Assembly (NCBI GenBank): GCA_040399685.1
Contig: JBBART010000006.1
Coordinates: 62,001 to 126,000 of the forward strand
Length of the DNA: 64,000 nucleotides
Source: CAIQQQ01 sp040399685
GTDB taxonomy: Bacteria > Pseudomonadota > Alphaproteobacteria > Acetobacterales > Acetobacteraceae
Direction: 5' to 3'
Below are positions 27,087 through 36,036 of the stretch, in pieces. Position numbers and translations under genes: made by a program. The notes under the pieces are model-generated. The model saw only the letters and a list, made by a program, of their open reading frames with translations, searched no databases and was not told the DNA's origin. Each line of letters opens with the position of its first letter. Position 1 is the first letter of the stretch.

Positions 27087-28349
27087 TTATTCGGCCGCCA
27101 CCGTCCCCTTTGCGGCGTGGCGCTGCGTCAGGGCCTTCTTGTCAGTCTTGTCACCCCGCAACCCACCCGCCAGCTGTTCGGCCCGCTGGCGCGGCTTGAG
27201 ATGGCTGTAGTGGCGCTCAATCATCAGGATCGACGTGCCCATCTGCTGCGCCAGTGTGTGGATGTCCACACGGGCATGCACCAAGCTCAGCGTGGCGTAG
27301 GTGTGACGCAGCGAATACAGGGTGCGGTTCTGGTCAGTCCTGCGATCCACCAGCAGCCCAGCATCCTTCAGCAGCACCTCGAAGGTCTGATGCAGGCTCT
27401 TGCTGGCCGTGCCATCGCTCAAACGGAACACCAACTCATCACGACCGGCCTTGAGCAGTTCGTCCCAGCTCAAGTGCTTGAGGTCAGCGGCGCGAGCATG
27501 GATGCGCTTGAGGTAGGTGACACAGTTGTGGCGCGCAATCAGCTCGCGGCCACCCGTCTTGCCATCCACCCACATCGCCAGATAGCGCCGATCATCGTCG
27601 ACGAACTCCGAAACATGCTTCCACTTCAGCCCCATGCTCTCGGTGCCATGACGCATGCCCGTGTTGGCCAGAATCAGCACGTAGTCGCGCAGCAGTTCCC
27701 GCATGTCACGGCTCTTGCCCACTCGGCCCGCCTTCACCCAACCCCGCATGTAGCGGTAGAGGCGGCGATACTCGTCGATGGCGAAATCGGGTCGCCGCTC
27801 GCTGTCACGCGGCTTGCTGACCAGCATGGGCAGCTGTGCCTTGTTCATGTAGCCAAGTTCCAGCGCCACATCGAAAACGCGGGTCAAGGCCACGTTGTGC
27901 AGATTCACGGTGCTGGATTTGGGTTCGCGTCGCATCTGCGCAGCACGCCACACCGCAAACTTGCGGAGCAGCGCCGCATCCACGCCCGCCACGCCATGAT
28001 TGCCCAGATAGGGAATCAGGTAATTTTCCAGCGAGCCGATATAATGGGCATAGACCGATTTGGCTTCGCCGAGCTCTTGAGCGGCCTGCATACGGGCGAT
28101 TACGATCCTGGCCACGCTGGCGAATCGGCGGGTCACGATGGGTAGGCCCAGCTTCTGACGAAAGCGGGCTTCGAGCACGATATCTTCGGCGACCTTGCGC
28201 GCTTGGATCTCGCCGATGGCTTTGGTGGAGCTACGCAGCCATCGGCCGTTGGCCTTGTAGCGCACCTGCCATGCAGAACTGCGTGACCTGCGAAACAGAA
28301 CGGCAACGCCGTCTATAATCTTGATGTTGTCGCTGTTCAGCTTGGGCAT
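27087..28349 (-). CDS. tyrosine-type integrase of genomic island
   Basis: 420 residues with an N-terminal arm-binding/SAM-like region and C-terminal catalytic domain: Arg in NTGMRHGTES, His-x-x-Arg in LYSLRHTYATL, His/Tyr in ERHYSHLKP. It starts 256 bp from the 3' end of tRNA-Met and is transcribed away from it, the standard position of an integrase in a tRNA-targeting island or prophage remnant. The reading frame is intact. No excisionase is recognised. Confidence 0.9.
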   Translation of the reverse strand: MPKLNSDNIKIIDGVAVLFRRSRSSAWQVRYKANGRWLRSSTKAIGEIQARKVAEDIVLEARFRQKLGLPIVTRRFASVARIVIARMQAAQELGEAKSVYAHYIGSLENYLIPYLGNHGVAGVDAALLRKFAVWRAAQMRREPKSSTVNLHNVALTRVFDVALELGYMNKAQLPMLVSKPRDSERRPDFAIDEYRRLYRYMRGWVKAGRVGKSRDMRELLRDYVLILANTGMRHGTESMGLKWKHVSEFVDDDRRYLAMWVDGKTGGRELIARHNCVTYLKRIHARAADLKHLSWDELLKAGRDELVFRLSDGTASKSLHQTFEVLLKDAGLLVDRRTDQNRTLYSLRHTYATLSLVHARVDIHTLAQQMGTSILMIERHYSHLKPRQRAEQLAGGLRGDKTDKKALTQRHAAKGTVAAE

Positions 28350-28521
28350 GGCTCTGGCTCACTGTTGGTCGCAAGCGTAGTACCGAGCAGGCGGCTGGAC
28401 GACGGTGATTTTAGATCTGGAACTCGTTCAACCTTCAGAAAAAACACGAAGGTTGATGCAGGCCCGAGCCACCCAGTTTTCGGCCGAAAACCGCAGGAAA
28501 CTGCGCTGCAACCCGACAAGA

Positions 28522-28543
28522 AGTGCGCAACGAGTGCGCAACG
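28522..28543. repeat. tandem 11-bp direct repeat between integrase and tRNA
   Basis: AGTGCGCAACG occurs twice head to tail (28522-28532 and 28533-28543). Position and arrangement fit integrase arm-type sites, which is an inference. Confidence 0.55.
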
Positions 28544-28549
28544 CCAGAA

Positions 28550-28567
28550 TGTCACGATACCGTGACA
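28550..28567. promoter_or_regulatory. palindrome near the attachment site
   Basis: TGTCACG-ATAC-CGTGACA, 7-bp perfect arms, 38 bp from the tRNA 3' end. Could bind an excisionase or repressor. Confidence 0.45.
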
Positions 28568-28604
28568 AACCGCGTTGCTAACCTGTTTGGAACATTGGAG
28601 AGAA

Positions 28605-28679
28605 TGGTAGCGGTGGACGGATTTGAACCGCCGACCAAGAGATTATGATTCTCCTGCTCTACCGCTGAGCTACACCGCC
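28605..28679 (-). tRNA. tRNA-Met (anticodon CAU)
   Basis: 75 bases including an encoded CCA. Acceptor stem GGCGGTG/CACCGCT with the G1-U72 pair I recall for alphaproteobacterial elongator tRNA-Met; D arm GCTC-AGCGGTA-GAGC; anticodon stem GGAGA/TCTCT with loop ATCATAA; T arm GGCGG-TTCAAAT-CCGTC. tRNA-Ile2 also carries CAU before modification and cannot be fully excluded. Its 3' end faces the island integrase, so it probably contains the attachment site. Confidence 0.9.
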
Positions 28680-28765
28680 ATCCTTCGAGCCGGGACGGTA
28701 ATCCCCGGCGAGGCGGGGGAGATAGCCTCCCCGGCGTGCGGCGTCAATGCGGGGTGGAAGGATAT

Positions 28766-29848
28766 CTAGCGCGAACGGATGAAACCGCCGCCGAGCACAC
28801 GGCTTTCGTCGTAAAATACACAGGCTTGGCCGGGTGCGGCACGGGCCGGCGTGTCGAGATGGACCAAGGTTTCACCGTCTTTGACTTCGATGGCGGCCCC
28901 GTGGGCCACCTCGCCGGAGCGGAGCTTCACCACGCAGCGTGCAGGGATCTCGCCGGTCAGCCAGTTGACGTCGCGCAGGCGCAGTGTGGTGGCGCCTGGG
29001 GGGGCTGTGTCGACCACCACGCGTCGTGTGGTGGGGTCCAGGCCTACCACCACACGGCGAACGTTGGCGGTCTGGGCGGTGCCGAGATGCTTGGCTTGGC
29101 CGATGGTGTAGCGGGCGATGCCGTCATGCGTGCCGACCACTTCGCCTTCGGCCGTGACGATTTCCCCAGGCGCCATGGCGTCTGGCCGCAGCTTGGCGAC
29201 CACATCGGCATAGCTGCCATGCGGAACAAAACAGATATCCTGGCTGTCTGGTTTGGCCGCGACCTCCAGCCCTAGCCTGACGGCCTCCTCGCGCACGACA
29301 GCCTTGCTCGGGAAATCACCGAGCGGGAACAGACAGCGGTCGAGCTGCGCCTGGGTGGTGGCGAACAGGAACCAGCTTTGATCGCGCGCAATGTCGACGG
29401 CGCGGTGCAACTCAGCAGCGCCATCGGTGTCGATTCGGCGGACATAATGGCCGGTGGCCAGACGATCGCAACCGAGATCGGCGGAGAGTTTCACCAGATC
29501 GGTGAATTTGACCGACTGGTTGCAGGCAATACACGGCACCGGGGTTTCACCGGCGGCATAGCTGTCCGCGAAGGGCTGGATGACAGCGTCGCGGAAGCGC
29601 TGTTCGGCGTCGATCACGTAATGCGCGAACCCAATCCGGTCCGCGACCCGCTTGGCGTCATGGATGTCCTGGCCGGCGCAGCACGCCCCCTTGCGACCGG
29701 TGGCCACGCCGTGGTCGTAGAGTTGCAGCGTGACGCCGATAACCTCATGGCCCTGCTCGTGCAGCAGTGCTGCCACGACGGAGCTATCCACCCCGCCGGA
29801 CATTGCCACCAACACGCGCATGGGCGGGGCCTTAGGCGTCGAGTGCAT
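28766..29848 (-). CDS. mnmA: tRNA-specific 2-thiouridylase MnmA
   Basis: 360 residues (351 if the internal ATG at 29821 is used, just before MRVLVAMSGGVDSS). PP-loop SGGVDSS for ATP, catalytic Cys in PCIACNQSVKF and the second Cys in SQDICFVP. It thiolates U34 of tRNA-Lys, Glu and Gln in the cytoplasm, taking persulfide sulfur that starts at a cysteine desulfurase. It overlaps the ferredoxin gene by 17 bp and ends an operon of sulfur-mobilising enzymes, which fits its sulfur need. Confidence 0.96.
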   Translation of the reverse strand: MHSTPKAPPMRVLVAMSGGVDSSVVAALLHEQGHEVIGVTLQLYDHGVATGRKGACCAGQDIHDAKRVADRIGFAHYVIDAEQRFRDAVIQPFADSYAAGETPVPCIACNQSVKFTDLVKLSADLGCDRLATGHYVRRIDTDGAAELHRAVDIARDQSWFLFATTQAQLDRCLFPLGDFPSKAVVREEAVRLGLEVAAKPDSQDICFVPHGSYADVVAKLRPDAMAPGEIVTAEGEVVGTHDGIARYTIGQAKHLGTAQTANVRRVVVGLDPTTRRVVVDTAPPGATTLRLRDVNWLTGEIPARCVVKLRSGEVAHGAAIEVKDGETLVHLDTPARAAPGQACVFYDESRVLGGGFIRSR

Positions 29849-30164
29849 TGCGGCTGGAGGCCGGAAGCTTCACCACCAGGCCATCAAGTGCGGCGGTGAT
29901 GACGATCTGGCAGCCAAGGCGAGAGGTCTTTTCGAGGCCGAATGCGAGGTCGAGCATATCCTCCTCGTCCTCGCTTGCCTTCGCCAGCTTGGCCGCCCAT
30001 TCGGGGTCCACGATCACGTGGCAGGTGGAGCAGGCGAGCGAGCCCTCGCAGGCGCCCTCGATGTCAACGCCGTGCTTGTGGGCCACTTCGAGGACCGAAA
30101 GACCGATGGGGGCATCCACTTCGCGACGGGTGCCGTCACGTTCGACAAAAATCATCTTGGGCAT
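29832..30164 (-). CDS. fdx: [2Fe-2S] ferredoxin, ISC type
   Basis: 110 residues. Cluster ligands in EGACEGSLACSTCH (C-x5-C-x2-C) and the distant Cys in LGCQI are as in adrenodoxin-like ISC ferredoxins. Supplies electrons for Fe-S cluster assembly. It lies 3 bp after the cysteine desulfurase stop and overlaps mnmA, so it is cotranscribed with both. Confidence 0.94.
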   Translation of the reverse strand: MPKMIFVERDGTRREVDAPIGLSVLEVAHKHGVDIEGACEGSLACSTCHVIVDPEWAAKLAKASEDEEDMLDLAFGLEKTSRLGCQIVITAALDGLVVKLPASSRNALDA

Positions 30165-30167
30165 GGG

Positions 30168-31322
30168 TCAGGCCTGTTCGAGGGCGTGGGATGCGGCAAA
30201 GGCTCGTGCGGCCGCGTCTGTGTCGGTCGCGCTGGTAAAGCGTCCGATGCCGATGCGCAAGCTGCGGGACGCTTCGGCATCGCTGCGCCCCATGGCGCGC
30301 AGGACATAGGACGGAACGATGGCGGCCGAGGAGCAGGCCGAGCCGGTGGAGACGCAGAGATCGGGGTTCTCGGCCATCAGCGCCGCCGCCGTGCGGTCGG
30401 GGAAGGTGATGTTGAGGTTGCCGGCGATGCGGGCGCTGATGCTGCCGTTCAGTTCCAGGCCGGGGATGGCATGGCTAAGGTCGGCGAACAGAAGGTCGCG
30501 CAGGGATTGGATACGGGCGTTGTCGGCCTGCATGTCTATGCCCGCGATGCGGCAGGCCTCACCGAACCCTACCACCAGCGGCGGCGACAGGGTGCCGGAG
30601 CGCAGGCCACGCTCCTGGTTGCCGCCCGAGAACAGCGCCGCCACCCGCGCCCGTGGCCGACGGCGGACATAGAGCGCGCCGATGCCTTTCGGGCCGTAGA
30701 CCTTGTGTGCGGTGATCGACATGAGGTCGATGCCCAAGGCGACATCCACCGGGATTTTGCCTAGCGCCTGGGCGGCATCGGTGTGGAACAGCGCGCCGGA
30801 CTGCTTGACGATGGCAGCAATGGCGGCGAGATCCTGGATCACCCCGGTTTCGTTGTTCACCGCCATCACGCTGACCAGCAGGGTGGGCGTGGCGAGGGCG
30901 TCGGCCAGCAGCTCCAGATCCAGCGTGCCGTCGTGGCGCACCGGCAGCACCACCGGATCGAAGCCCGATTCGGCCAGGTCGGCCACCGATTCCAGCACGC
31001 ATTTATGCTCGGTCGCCATCGTGATGACGCGTTTGCGGGCATCGCCCACCCGGCTTGCGTGGCGGGCGGCGCCCTTGATGGCGATGTTGTTGCTCTCGGT
31101 GGCGCCGGAGGTGAACACGATCTCGTTGGCCGAAGCGCCAATCAGCTCCGCCACCTGGGCGCGGGCCTGTTCGACGGCTGCTTCCGCCGCACGGCCCATT
31201 GCATGCTCGGCGGAATGCGGGTTGGCGAAGTTCTGGGTGAACCAGGGCAGCATCGCGTCCACCACGCGCGGGTCGCATGGCGTGGTGGATTGATTGTCGA
31301 GGAAGATCAGATTTCGGTCCAT
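30168..31322 (-). CDS. cysteine desulfurase, IscS-like
   Basis: 384 residues, aminotransferase class V. PLP Lys in ITAHKVYGPKG and the persulfide Cys loop in VSTGSACSSAA. It converts cysteine to alanine and hands sulfur to Fe-S scaffolds and tRNA thiolation. It lies 15 bp after a second desulfurase and 3 bp before the ferredoxin. No iscU is in the operon, so its scaffold partner is encoded elsewhere. Confidence 0.93.
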   Translation of the reverse strand: MDRNLIFLDNQSTTPCDPRVVDAMLPWFTQNFANPHSAEHAMGRAAEAAVEQARAQVAELIGASANEIVFTSGATESNNIAIKGAARHASRVGDARKRVITMATEHKCVLESVADLAESGFDPVVLPVRHDGTLDLELLADALATPTLLVSVMAVNNETGVIQDLAAIAAIVKQSGALFHTDAAQALGKIPVDVALGIDLMSITAHKVYGPKGIGALYVRRRPRARVAALFSGGNQERGLRSGTLSPPLVVGFGEACRIAGIDMQADNARIQSLRDLLFADLSHAIPGLELNGSISARIAGNLNITFPDRTAAALMAENPDLCVSTGSACSSAAIVPSYVLRAMGRSDAEASRSLRIGIGRFTSATDTDAAARAFAASHALEQA

Positions 31323-31337
31323 GCCATCTATATGGGA

Positions 31338-32408
31338 TCAGGCAGCGCTGCGTGAAAGCCTGCCAGCCATGGCGCCGTATGCCTTCGCGAAGGCAGACAC
31401 GTCGGCCTCGGTCGCATTCCATGGCAGCGACACCCGAATGGCGGTGCTGGCGAGGTCGCCCAAGCCCATCGCATCCAGCACATGAGAGCGCGTTACCTTG
31501 CCGGAACTGCACGCAGCACCTGCCGAGACGGCGATGCCGGTCATGTCCAGCGCCATCACCTGCAACTGCGCCGCCACGCCGGGCAGTGCGAGACACGCGG
31601 TGTTGCCGATCCGTGGCGCCCCCGTGCCCACGATGATGGCGTCCGGCACCGCTTGCTCCAGAGCATCGCGCAGGCTGGACAGGTCGACCGGCGACACCAG
31701 GGCCGCAGCACCAAGGCCTGCGATCGCTGGCAAGGCCGGGGTGCCGCCGCGCCAGCCGCGCTCCTGGCCGCCGCCACGGATCAGCGGAAGCACCGCCAGC
31801 CGATCGGACAGCAACAACGCACCGGCACCAGGCGGGCCGCCCATCTTGTGACCGGAGATGGCCATGCTGTCCGCGCCGATGCCGGCCATGTCGATCGACA
31901 TGCGGCCGGCGGCTTGGGCTGCGTCCACATGCAGCAACGCGCCTGCCGCACGGCACAGGCGGGCGGCGTCGGCCACGGGCTGAATGGTGCCGGTCTCGTT
32001 GTTGGCCAGCATCAGGCACACCAGGGCCGGCGTGCCGTCCAGCAGGCGCGCAAGAGCGTCCAGATCCACAACCCCGTCAGCGCCCACGGGAATGATCTCG
32101 GCGCCGCCGGCACAGGCCCGAATGGCGTCGTGTTCGGTCGCGCCGATGATCAGCCGACGCCCGGCGCCAAGGGCGTGGACTGCCAAGGCATCGGCTTCGG
32201 TACCGCCGGAGGTGAACACCACCGACGACGAGGCGACGTCAAAACGCGCCGCCACATGTTCGCGTGCGTCCTCCAGCAGGCGGCGTGCGGCGCGGCCGGC
32301 AGCGTGGATCGAGGACGGGTTGCCACCCGTCTCCATCGCCAGCAGCATCGCATCCCGCGCTTCGGGGCGCAGCGTCTCGGAGGCGTTGGCGTCGAAATAG
32401 AGCGTCAT
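31338..32408 (-). CDS. cysteine desulfurase paralogue, NifS/IscS family
   Basis: 356 residues, shorter than its neighbour. PLP Lys in ISGHKMGGPPG and active Cys in SAGAACSSGKV are retained. It overlaps cysE by 4 bp (ATGA), so cysteine synthesis and desulfuration are coupled. The two tandem desulfurases are divergent in sequence, which suggests different sulfur acceptors rather than a recent duplication. Confidence 0.92.
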   Translation of the reverse strand: MTLYFDANASETLRPEARDAMLLAMETGGNPSSIHAAGRAARRLLEDAREHVAARFDVASSSVVFTSGGTEADALAVHALGAGRRLIIGATEHDAIRACAGGAEIIPVGADGVVDLDALARLLDGTPALVCLMLANNETGTIQPVADAARLCRAAGALLHVDAAQAAGRMSIDMAGIGADSMAISGHKMGGPPGAGALLLSDRLAVLPLIRGGGQERGWRGGTPALPAIAGLGAAALVSPVDLSSLRDALEQAVPDAIIVGTGAPRIGNTACLALPGVAAQLQVMALDMTGIAVSAGAACSSGKVTRSHVLDAMGLGDLASTAIRVSLPWNATEADVSAFAKAYGAMAGRLSRSAA

Positions 32409-33070
32409 TCAACCACCTGGCTGCGGGACATGCGCAGCATGCGGGCCTCAAGCGCGGCCAATTCGGTGCGCATCAGTTCGAGGTCATGCATCAACGGGTC
32501 CAGGTCGCAGTCGGTTGGCGTGCCATAGGCGTCGAATCGCGGCTTGCGTTCAGCGCGTCGTTCCACAGGGCGCGCCGGGATACCCACCACCGTGGTGTCG
32601 GCCGCGACTGCCCGCACCACCACCGCATTGGCGCCCACGCGTGCGTTGTCGCCAATCGTGATGCCACCCAAAATCTTGGCGCCAGCGCCGACGATGACAT
32701 TGTTGCCCAATGTCGGGTGCCGCTTGCCGCGGGCGGAACTGGTGCCGCCGAGGGTGACCTGATGATACAAATAGACATCATCCCCAATTTCCGCCGTCTC
32801 GCCGATGACAACACCCATGCCGTGATCGATAATAAGACGTCGCCCGAGACGTGCGGCCGGATGGATCTCGATCCCCGTCAGGAAGCGCCCGAGATGCGAG
32901 AACAGCCGCGCTGGCAGGGTGAGGCCACGTATCCACAGCGCATGCGCCACCTTGTGCCACATCACGGCGTGCAACCCAGGATAGCAAAGCAACACTTCAA
33001 GATTTGACCGCGCCGCAGGGTCTCGCTCGCGATAGGCCTGGATCATTTCACGCAAAAAGATGAACGCCAT
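32405..33070 (-). CDS. cysE: serine O-acetyltransferase
   Basis: 221 residues. Left-handed beta-helix acetyltransferase with hexapeptide repeats and the family signature around IDHGMGVVIGETAEIGDD and LGGTSSARGKRHP. It makes O-acetylserine, the precursor for cysteine. First gene of the cysE-desulfurase-desulfurase-fdx-mnmA operon. An AT-rich TAATATATAT element about 40 bp upstream on the minus strand may be its -10 region. Confidence 0.94.
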   Translation of the reverse strand: MAFIFLREMIQAYRERDPAARSNLEVLLCYPGLHAVMWHKVAHALWIRGLTLPARLFSHLGRFLTGIEIHPAARLGRRLIIDHGMGVVIGETAEIGDDVYLYHQVTLGGTSSARGKRHPTLGNNVIVGAGAKILGGITIGDNARVGANAVVVRAVAADTTVVGIPARPVERRAERKPRFDAYGTPTDCDLDPLMHDLELMRTELAALEARMLRMSRSQVVE

Positions 33071-33506
33071 GCGACATTTCCAATGACCTTCGTAACCGTT
33101 TCGATATATATTAGCATCATGCCCAGCGCACAGCCCCTATGTTCGCGCGGGTGTCAGGTGTCAGGCCTGCGCCATCTGGATCATGCAATGCCAGCGCGGA
33201 TCATCCATTCGAAGATGCCGAGACATAGACGACGTGGCTTAACAAACGACAAACATCTGCCGTGGGTCAAAGCAATCTCGCTACGCGGCTATGCATATGG
33301 CGCAGGGCAGAAAGTTTCTTCTTGCCAGAGCTACTCCGTTGGAGGCACGACAGAGCCGACAGAGAGTGTGACCTATTCAAGACACTGGTTGCGTGACGCA
33401 TTGCCGCTCATTTAGCTATTGACGCAAGCCTCTCACCTGCCTCCCGACAGCCTCAAGCCTGGCCATCACCTGGCTGTGGTGAACACGAAACGGATTTCGG
33501 AAAAAA
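33071..33506. other. 436-bp intergenic region, divergent promoters
   Basis: No gene supported. It holds the presumed cysE promoter on the left (AT-rich near 33100-33115), a duplicated GTGTCAG near 33150, and the promoter of the alpha/beta hydrolase on the right. Nothing else stands out. Confidence 0.5.
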
Positions 33507-34172
33507 ATGCCAGAAGTCATGTTCGCCGGCCCAGACGGCCGGCTCGAGGGTCGCTATCACCATTCCAAGGAAAACGGCGCGCCGCTCGCGCTGATCCTGC
33601 ATCCACATCCGATGCATGGCGGCACGATGAACAATCGAATCACGTATACGATGTTCGAATCTTTCAAGAAACTCGGCTTTTCGGTGATGCGTTTCAACTT
33701 TCGCGGCGTTGGCCGCAGCCAGGGCCGCTATGACGGTGGCATCGGCGAGATTGGAGACGCAGCAGCCGCACTGGACTGGATGCAGGCTGTCAACCCGAGT
33801 TCGGGTGGCCTTTGGGTGGCCGGCTATTCGTTCGGCGCCTTCATCGGCATGCAGTTGCTGATGCGCCGCCCCGAGATTTCCGGCTGGGTGAGCGTGGCGC
33901 CCCCGTCCAACCACTATGATTTCGGCTTCCTGGCCCCCTGCCCCTGCGGCGGCCTGCTGGTGCATGGCGACAGCGACGAGCTGGTGCCGGAGCCTGCTGT
34001 GAAGAAGCTGGTGGACAAGCTGAACACGCAGAAGAACGTCCAGGTCGATTATCGCATCCTGGCCGGCGCCGATCACGTGATGGCCGCCCATGCCGAAGCC
34101 GTCGGCCTGGCCGTGGAAGATCACGTCACCAAGATGATGGCCCGTCGCACGATGGCGCTGGCGGCCGACTAA
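33507..34172 (+). CDS. alpha/beta hydrolase (COG2945-like)
   Basis: 221 residues. HPHPMHGGTMNN oxyanion segment, FNFRGVGRSQG, nucleophile elbow AGYSFGAF, Asp in HGDSDELVP and His in GADHVM: a complete Ser-Asp-His set. This dienelactone-hydrolase-like group is common in alphaproteobacteria; substrate unknown. It stands alone, followed by a terminator hairpin at 34197. Confidence 0.85.
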   Translation: MPEVMFAGPDGRLEGRYHHSKENGAPLALILHPHPMHGGTMNNRITYTMFESFKKLGFSVMRFNFRGVGRSQGRYDGGIGEIGDAAAALDWMQAVNPSSGGLWVAGYSFGAFIGMQLLMRRPEISGWVSVAPPSNHYDFGFLAPCPCGGLLVHGDSDELVPEPAVKKLVDKLNTQKNVQVDYRILAGADHVMAAHAEAVGLAVEDHVTKMMARRTMALAAD

Positions 34173-34196
34173 CGCCTTGCCTGTCCTGCGCATGAA

Positions 34197-34219
34197 GGAT
34201 CGGCAACCCGTGCCGATCC
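34197..34219 (+). terminator. hairpin after alpha/beta hydrolase
   Basis: GGATCGGCA/TGCCGATCC, 9-bp perfect stem with a 5-base loop, followed by a T-rich TGCTTGTGTCT tail. Probable Rho-independent terminator, though the tail is weak. Confidence 0.65.
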
Positions 34220-34449
34220 TGCTTGTGTCTCTCGCCTCCCCCACGTAAACGCAAATAACGAGATCCGGGCCCCTCTGGCAGAGCTGCTGACCACGTCAGC
34301 CACTCTGTGATGTCGGATCACCGTGCGCGACCTTCGTTTGAAGGACGCCGCTGTGATTCGGTCGGGTGCCCGCTTTTTCACCCCATCCCGCAGCGATGTC
34401 CCAGGCGCCGGTCACGCGATCATTCGCACCAGACCTGAAGGACATCTCC

Positions 34450-34905
34450 ATGCCCAAAACCGCTCCGAACAGCTTTCCGCGCCGCACGGCCGATATCGAC
34501 CGCGCCGAAGTGATGGACGCATTGATGGAGTTGCGCGGCACCATGCTGATGGACGCCACCATCGCCGCCTGCGCCCTGATCGCCCATGCCGACGGCGATG
34601 TCTCCCCAGCCGAGCGGGCGCGCGTGATGTCGACGATGCGCGGCGACAAGCTGCTGTCGATGTTCGAGCACGCCGAGGTGCGCGCCGCCTTCGACGCCCA
34701 CGCCAGTGCGTTCAGCGACGACCCCGCCGAGGCGATCGAAACAGCCTTGCGCGCCATCATGCCCCTCGCCGGCCGCCGTCAGGAATCGCACGTGGTGCTG
34801 CAGGCCTGCCTGCTGATCACCGCCGCCGATGGGCGGATCGACCAGCGTGAGCTGGATGCGATCGGTCTGGTGCGTGAGGCCCTCGGCCTGTCGGCCGGTC
34901 AGTGA
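34450..34905 (+). CDS. TerB-family protein
   Basis: 151 residues from ATG 34450 (GAAGGA Shine-Dalgarno); a longer frame starts at 34366 but its first 28 residues do not fit. The two helical repeats with acidic motifs typical of TerB are visible (ALIAHADGDVSPAER and LLITAADGRIDQREL), the acidic residues probably binding metal. It sits 14 bp before a TerC-like membrane protein, so the pair probably forms a TerB-TerC membrane-metal stress module. Confidence 0.82.
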   Translation: MPKTAPNSFPRRTADIDRAEVMDALMELRGTMLMDATIAACALIAHADGDVSPAERARVMSTMRGDKLLSMFEHAEVRAAFDAHASAFSDDPAEAIETALRAIMPLAGRRQESHVVLQACLLITAADGRIDQRELDAIGLVREALGLSAGQ

Positions 34906-34919
34906 ACCGGGGCGAGACC

Positions 34920-35933
34920 ATGGACACACTGACAGCGTTTCTGGCGTCCCCGCTTGCCGGGGCGCCAGCCTGGGCCTGGATGGGGTTTGCGGCCGTGGTC
35001 GTGGCCCTGCTGGTGCTCGATCTTGGCGTGCTGCACCGCAAGTCCCGTGAGATCGGCGTGGGCGAAAGCCTGTGGCTGAGCGCGTTCTATATCGGCACCG
35101 CCATGCTGTTCGCCGTTTGGGTGTGGCAGACGATGGGTGATGCGCCCGCGATGGCGTGGCTGACGGGCTTTGTGGTCGAAAAGACCCTCGCCCTCGACAA
35201 CGTGTTCGTGATGTCGCTCATCTTCGCGGCCTTTACGGTGCCGCGTGCGTATCAGCACAAGGTTCTGGTCTGGGGCATTCTGGGCGTGGTGGTGCTGCGC
35301 GCCGTCGTGATCGGCCTTGGCACCGCCGTGGTGGCCGAGTTGCACTGGGTGCTGCTGCTGTTCGCGGCCTTTCTGGTCATCACCGGCGTGCGCATGTTGT
35401 TTGGCCAGGGGGCATCCCACGCTGGCGTTGCCGACAATGCCGTGCTGCGCTGGGTGCGGCGCCAGTTGCGGGTCACGCCGGATCTGCGGGGAGATCGGTT
35501 CTGGGTGCGCCTGCCGGACGCCGATGGCGGTGTGCGGCTGTTTGCCACCCCACTCCTGCTGGCCCTGCTCGCCATCGAGTTCGCTGACCTGGTGTTCGCG
35601 GTGGACAGCGTACCGGCCATCCTGGCCATCACCACGGACCCGTTCATCGCCTACACCAGCAACATCTTCGCCATCCTGGGATTGCGCGCGCTGTATTTCG
35701 CCCTGGCGGCGATGGTGCATCGCTTCGCCTATCTGAAGGTGTCGCTGTCGCTGGTGCTGGTGTTCATCGGCGCCAAGATCATCTGGGCGGAAATATTCAC
35801 CCCGGTGGCGCCGGTGGTGGCGTTGGCTGTCACGTTGGCCCTGCTGGCCGGCGGCGTGATCGCATCGCTGCTGCGCCCCGAGCCAGAGGCAAAGGTCCCA
35901 GACGCCAAGGCTGCGGCGCCAGTCAGCCCCTGA
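34920..35933 (+). CDS. TerC-family integral membrane protein
   Basis: 337 residues from ATG 34920 (GGGGCGAG upstream). About eight to nine membrane helices; the acidic in-membrane motifs of the family are present (EKTLALDNVFVMS and IEFADLVFAVDSVPAI). TerC/Alx proteins are linked to tellurite resistance, Mn export and metalation of exported proteins. Cotranscribed with the TerB gene and ended by a strong terminator. Confidence 0.92.
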   Translation: MDTLTAFLASPLAGAPAWAWMGFAAVVVALLVLDLGVLHRKSREIGVGESLWLSAFYIGTAMLFAVWVWQTMGDAPAMAWLTGFVVEKTLALDNVFVMSLIFAAFTVPRAYQHKVLVWGILGVVVLRAVVIGLGTAVVAELHWVLLLFAAFLVITGVRMLFGQGASHAGVADNAVLRWVRRQLRVTPDLRGDRFWVRLPDADGGVRLFATPLLLALLAIEFADLVFAVDSVPAILAITTDPFIAYTSNIFAILGLRALYFALAAMVHRFAYLKVSLSLVLVFIGAKIIWAEIFTPVAPVVALAVTLALLAGGVIASLLRPEPEAKVPDAKAAAPVSP

Positions 35934-35964
35934 CAGCCAGACACCGGCCGCATTGAGGGCAGAC

Positions 35965-36006
35965 CAGCCGAAGCCGGCATTTTCACCCGGCTTCGGCTGT
36001 GCTTTT
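35965..36006 (+). terminator. Rho-independent terminator after TerC gene
   Basis: 13-bp perfect stem CAGCCGAAGCCGG/CCGGCTTCGGCTG with a 9-base loop, followed by TGCTTTT. Separates the terB-terC unit from tyrS. Confidence 0.85.
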
Positions 36007-36036
36007 CTCCCCCTCCCTTATCCAGGACCGGGTCCG

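Noticed and set aside
28605..28679. tRNA-Ile2 (lysidine-type CAU)
   Set aside because: The acceptor end with the G1-U72 pair and GCTACCA tail looks like alphaproteobacterial elongator tRNA-Met; some doubt remains.
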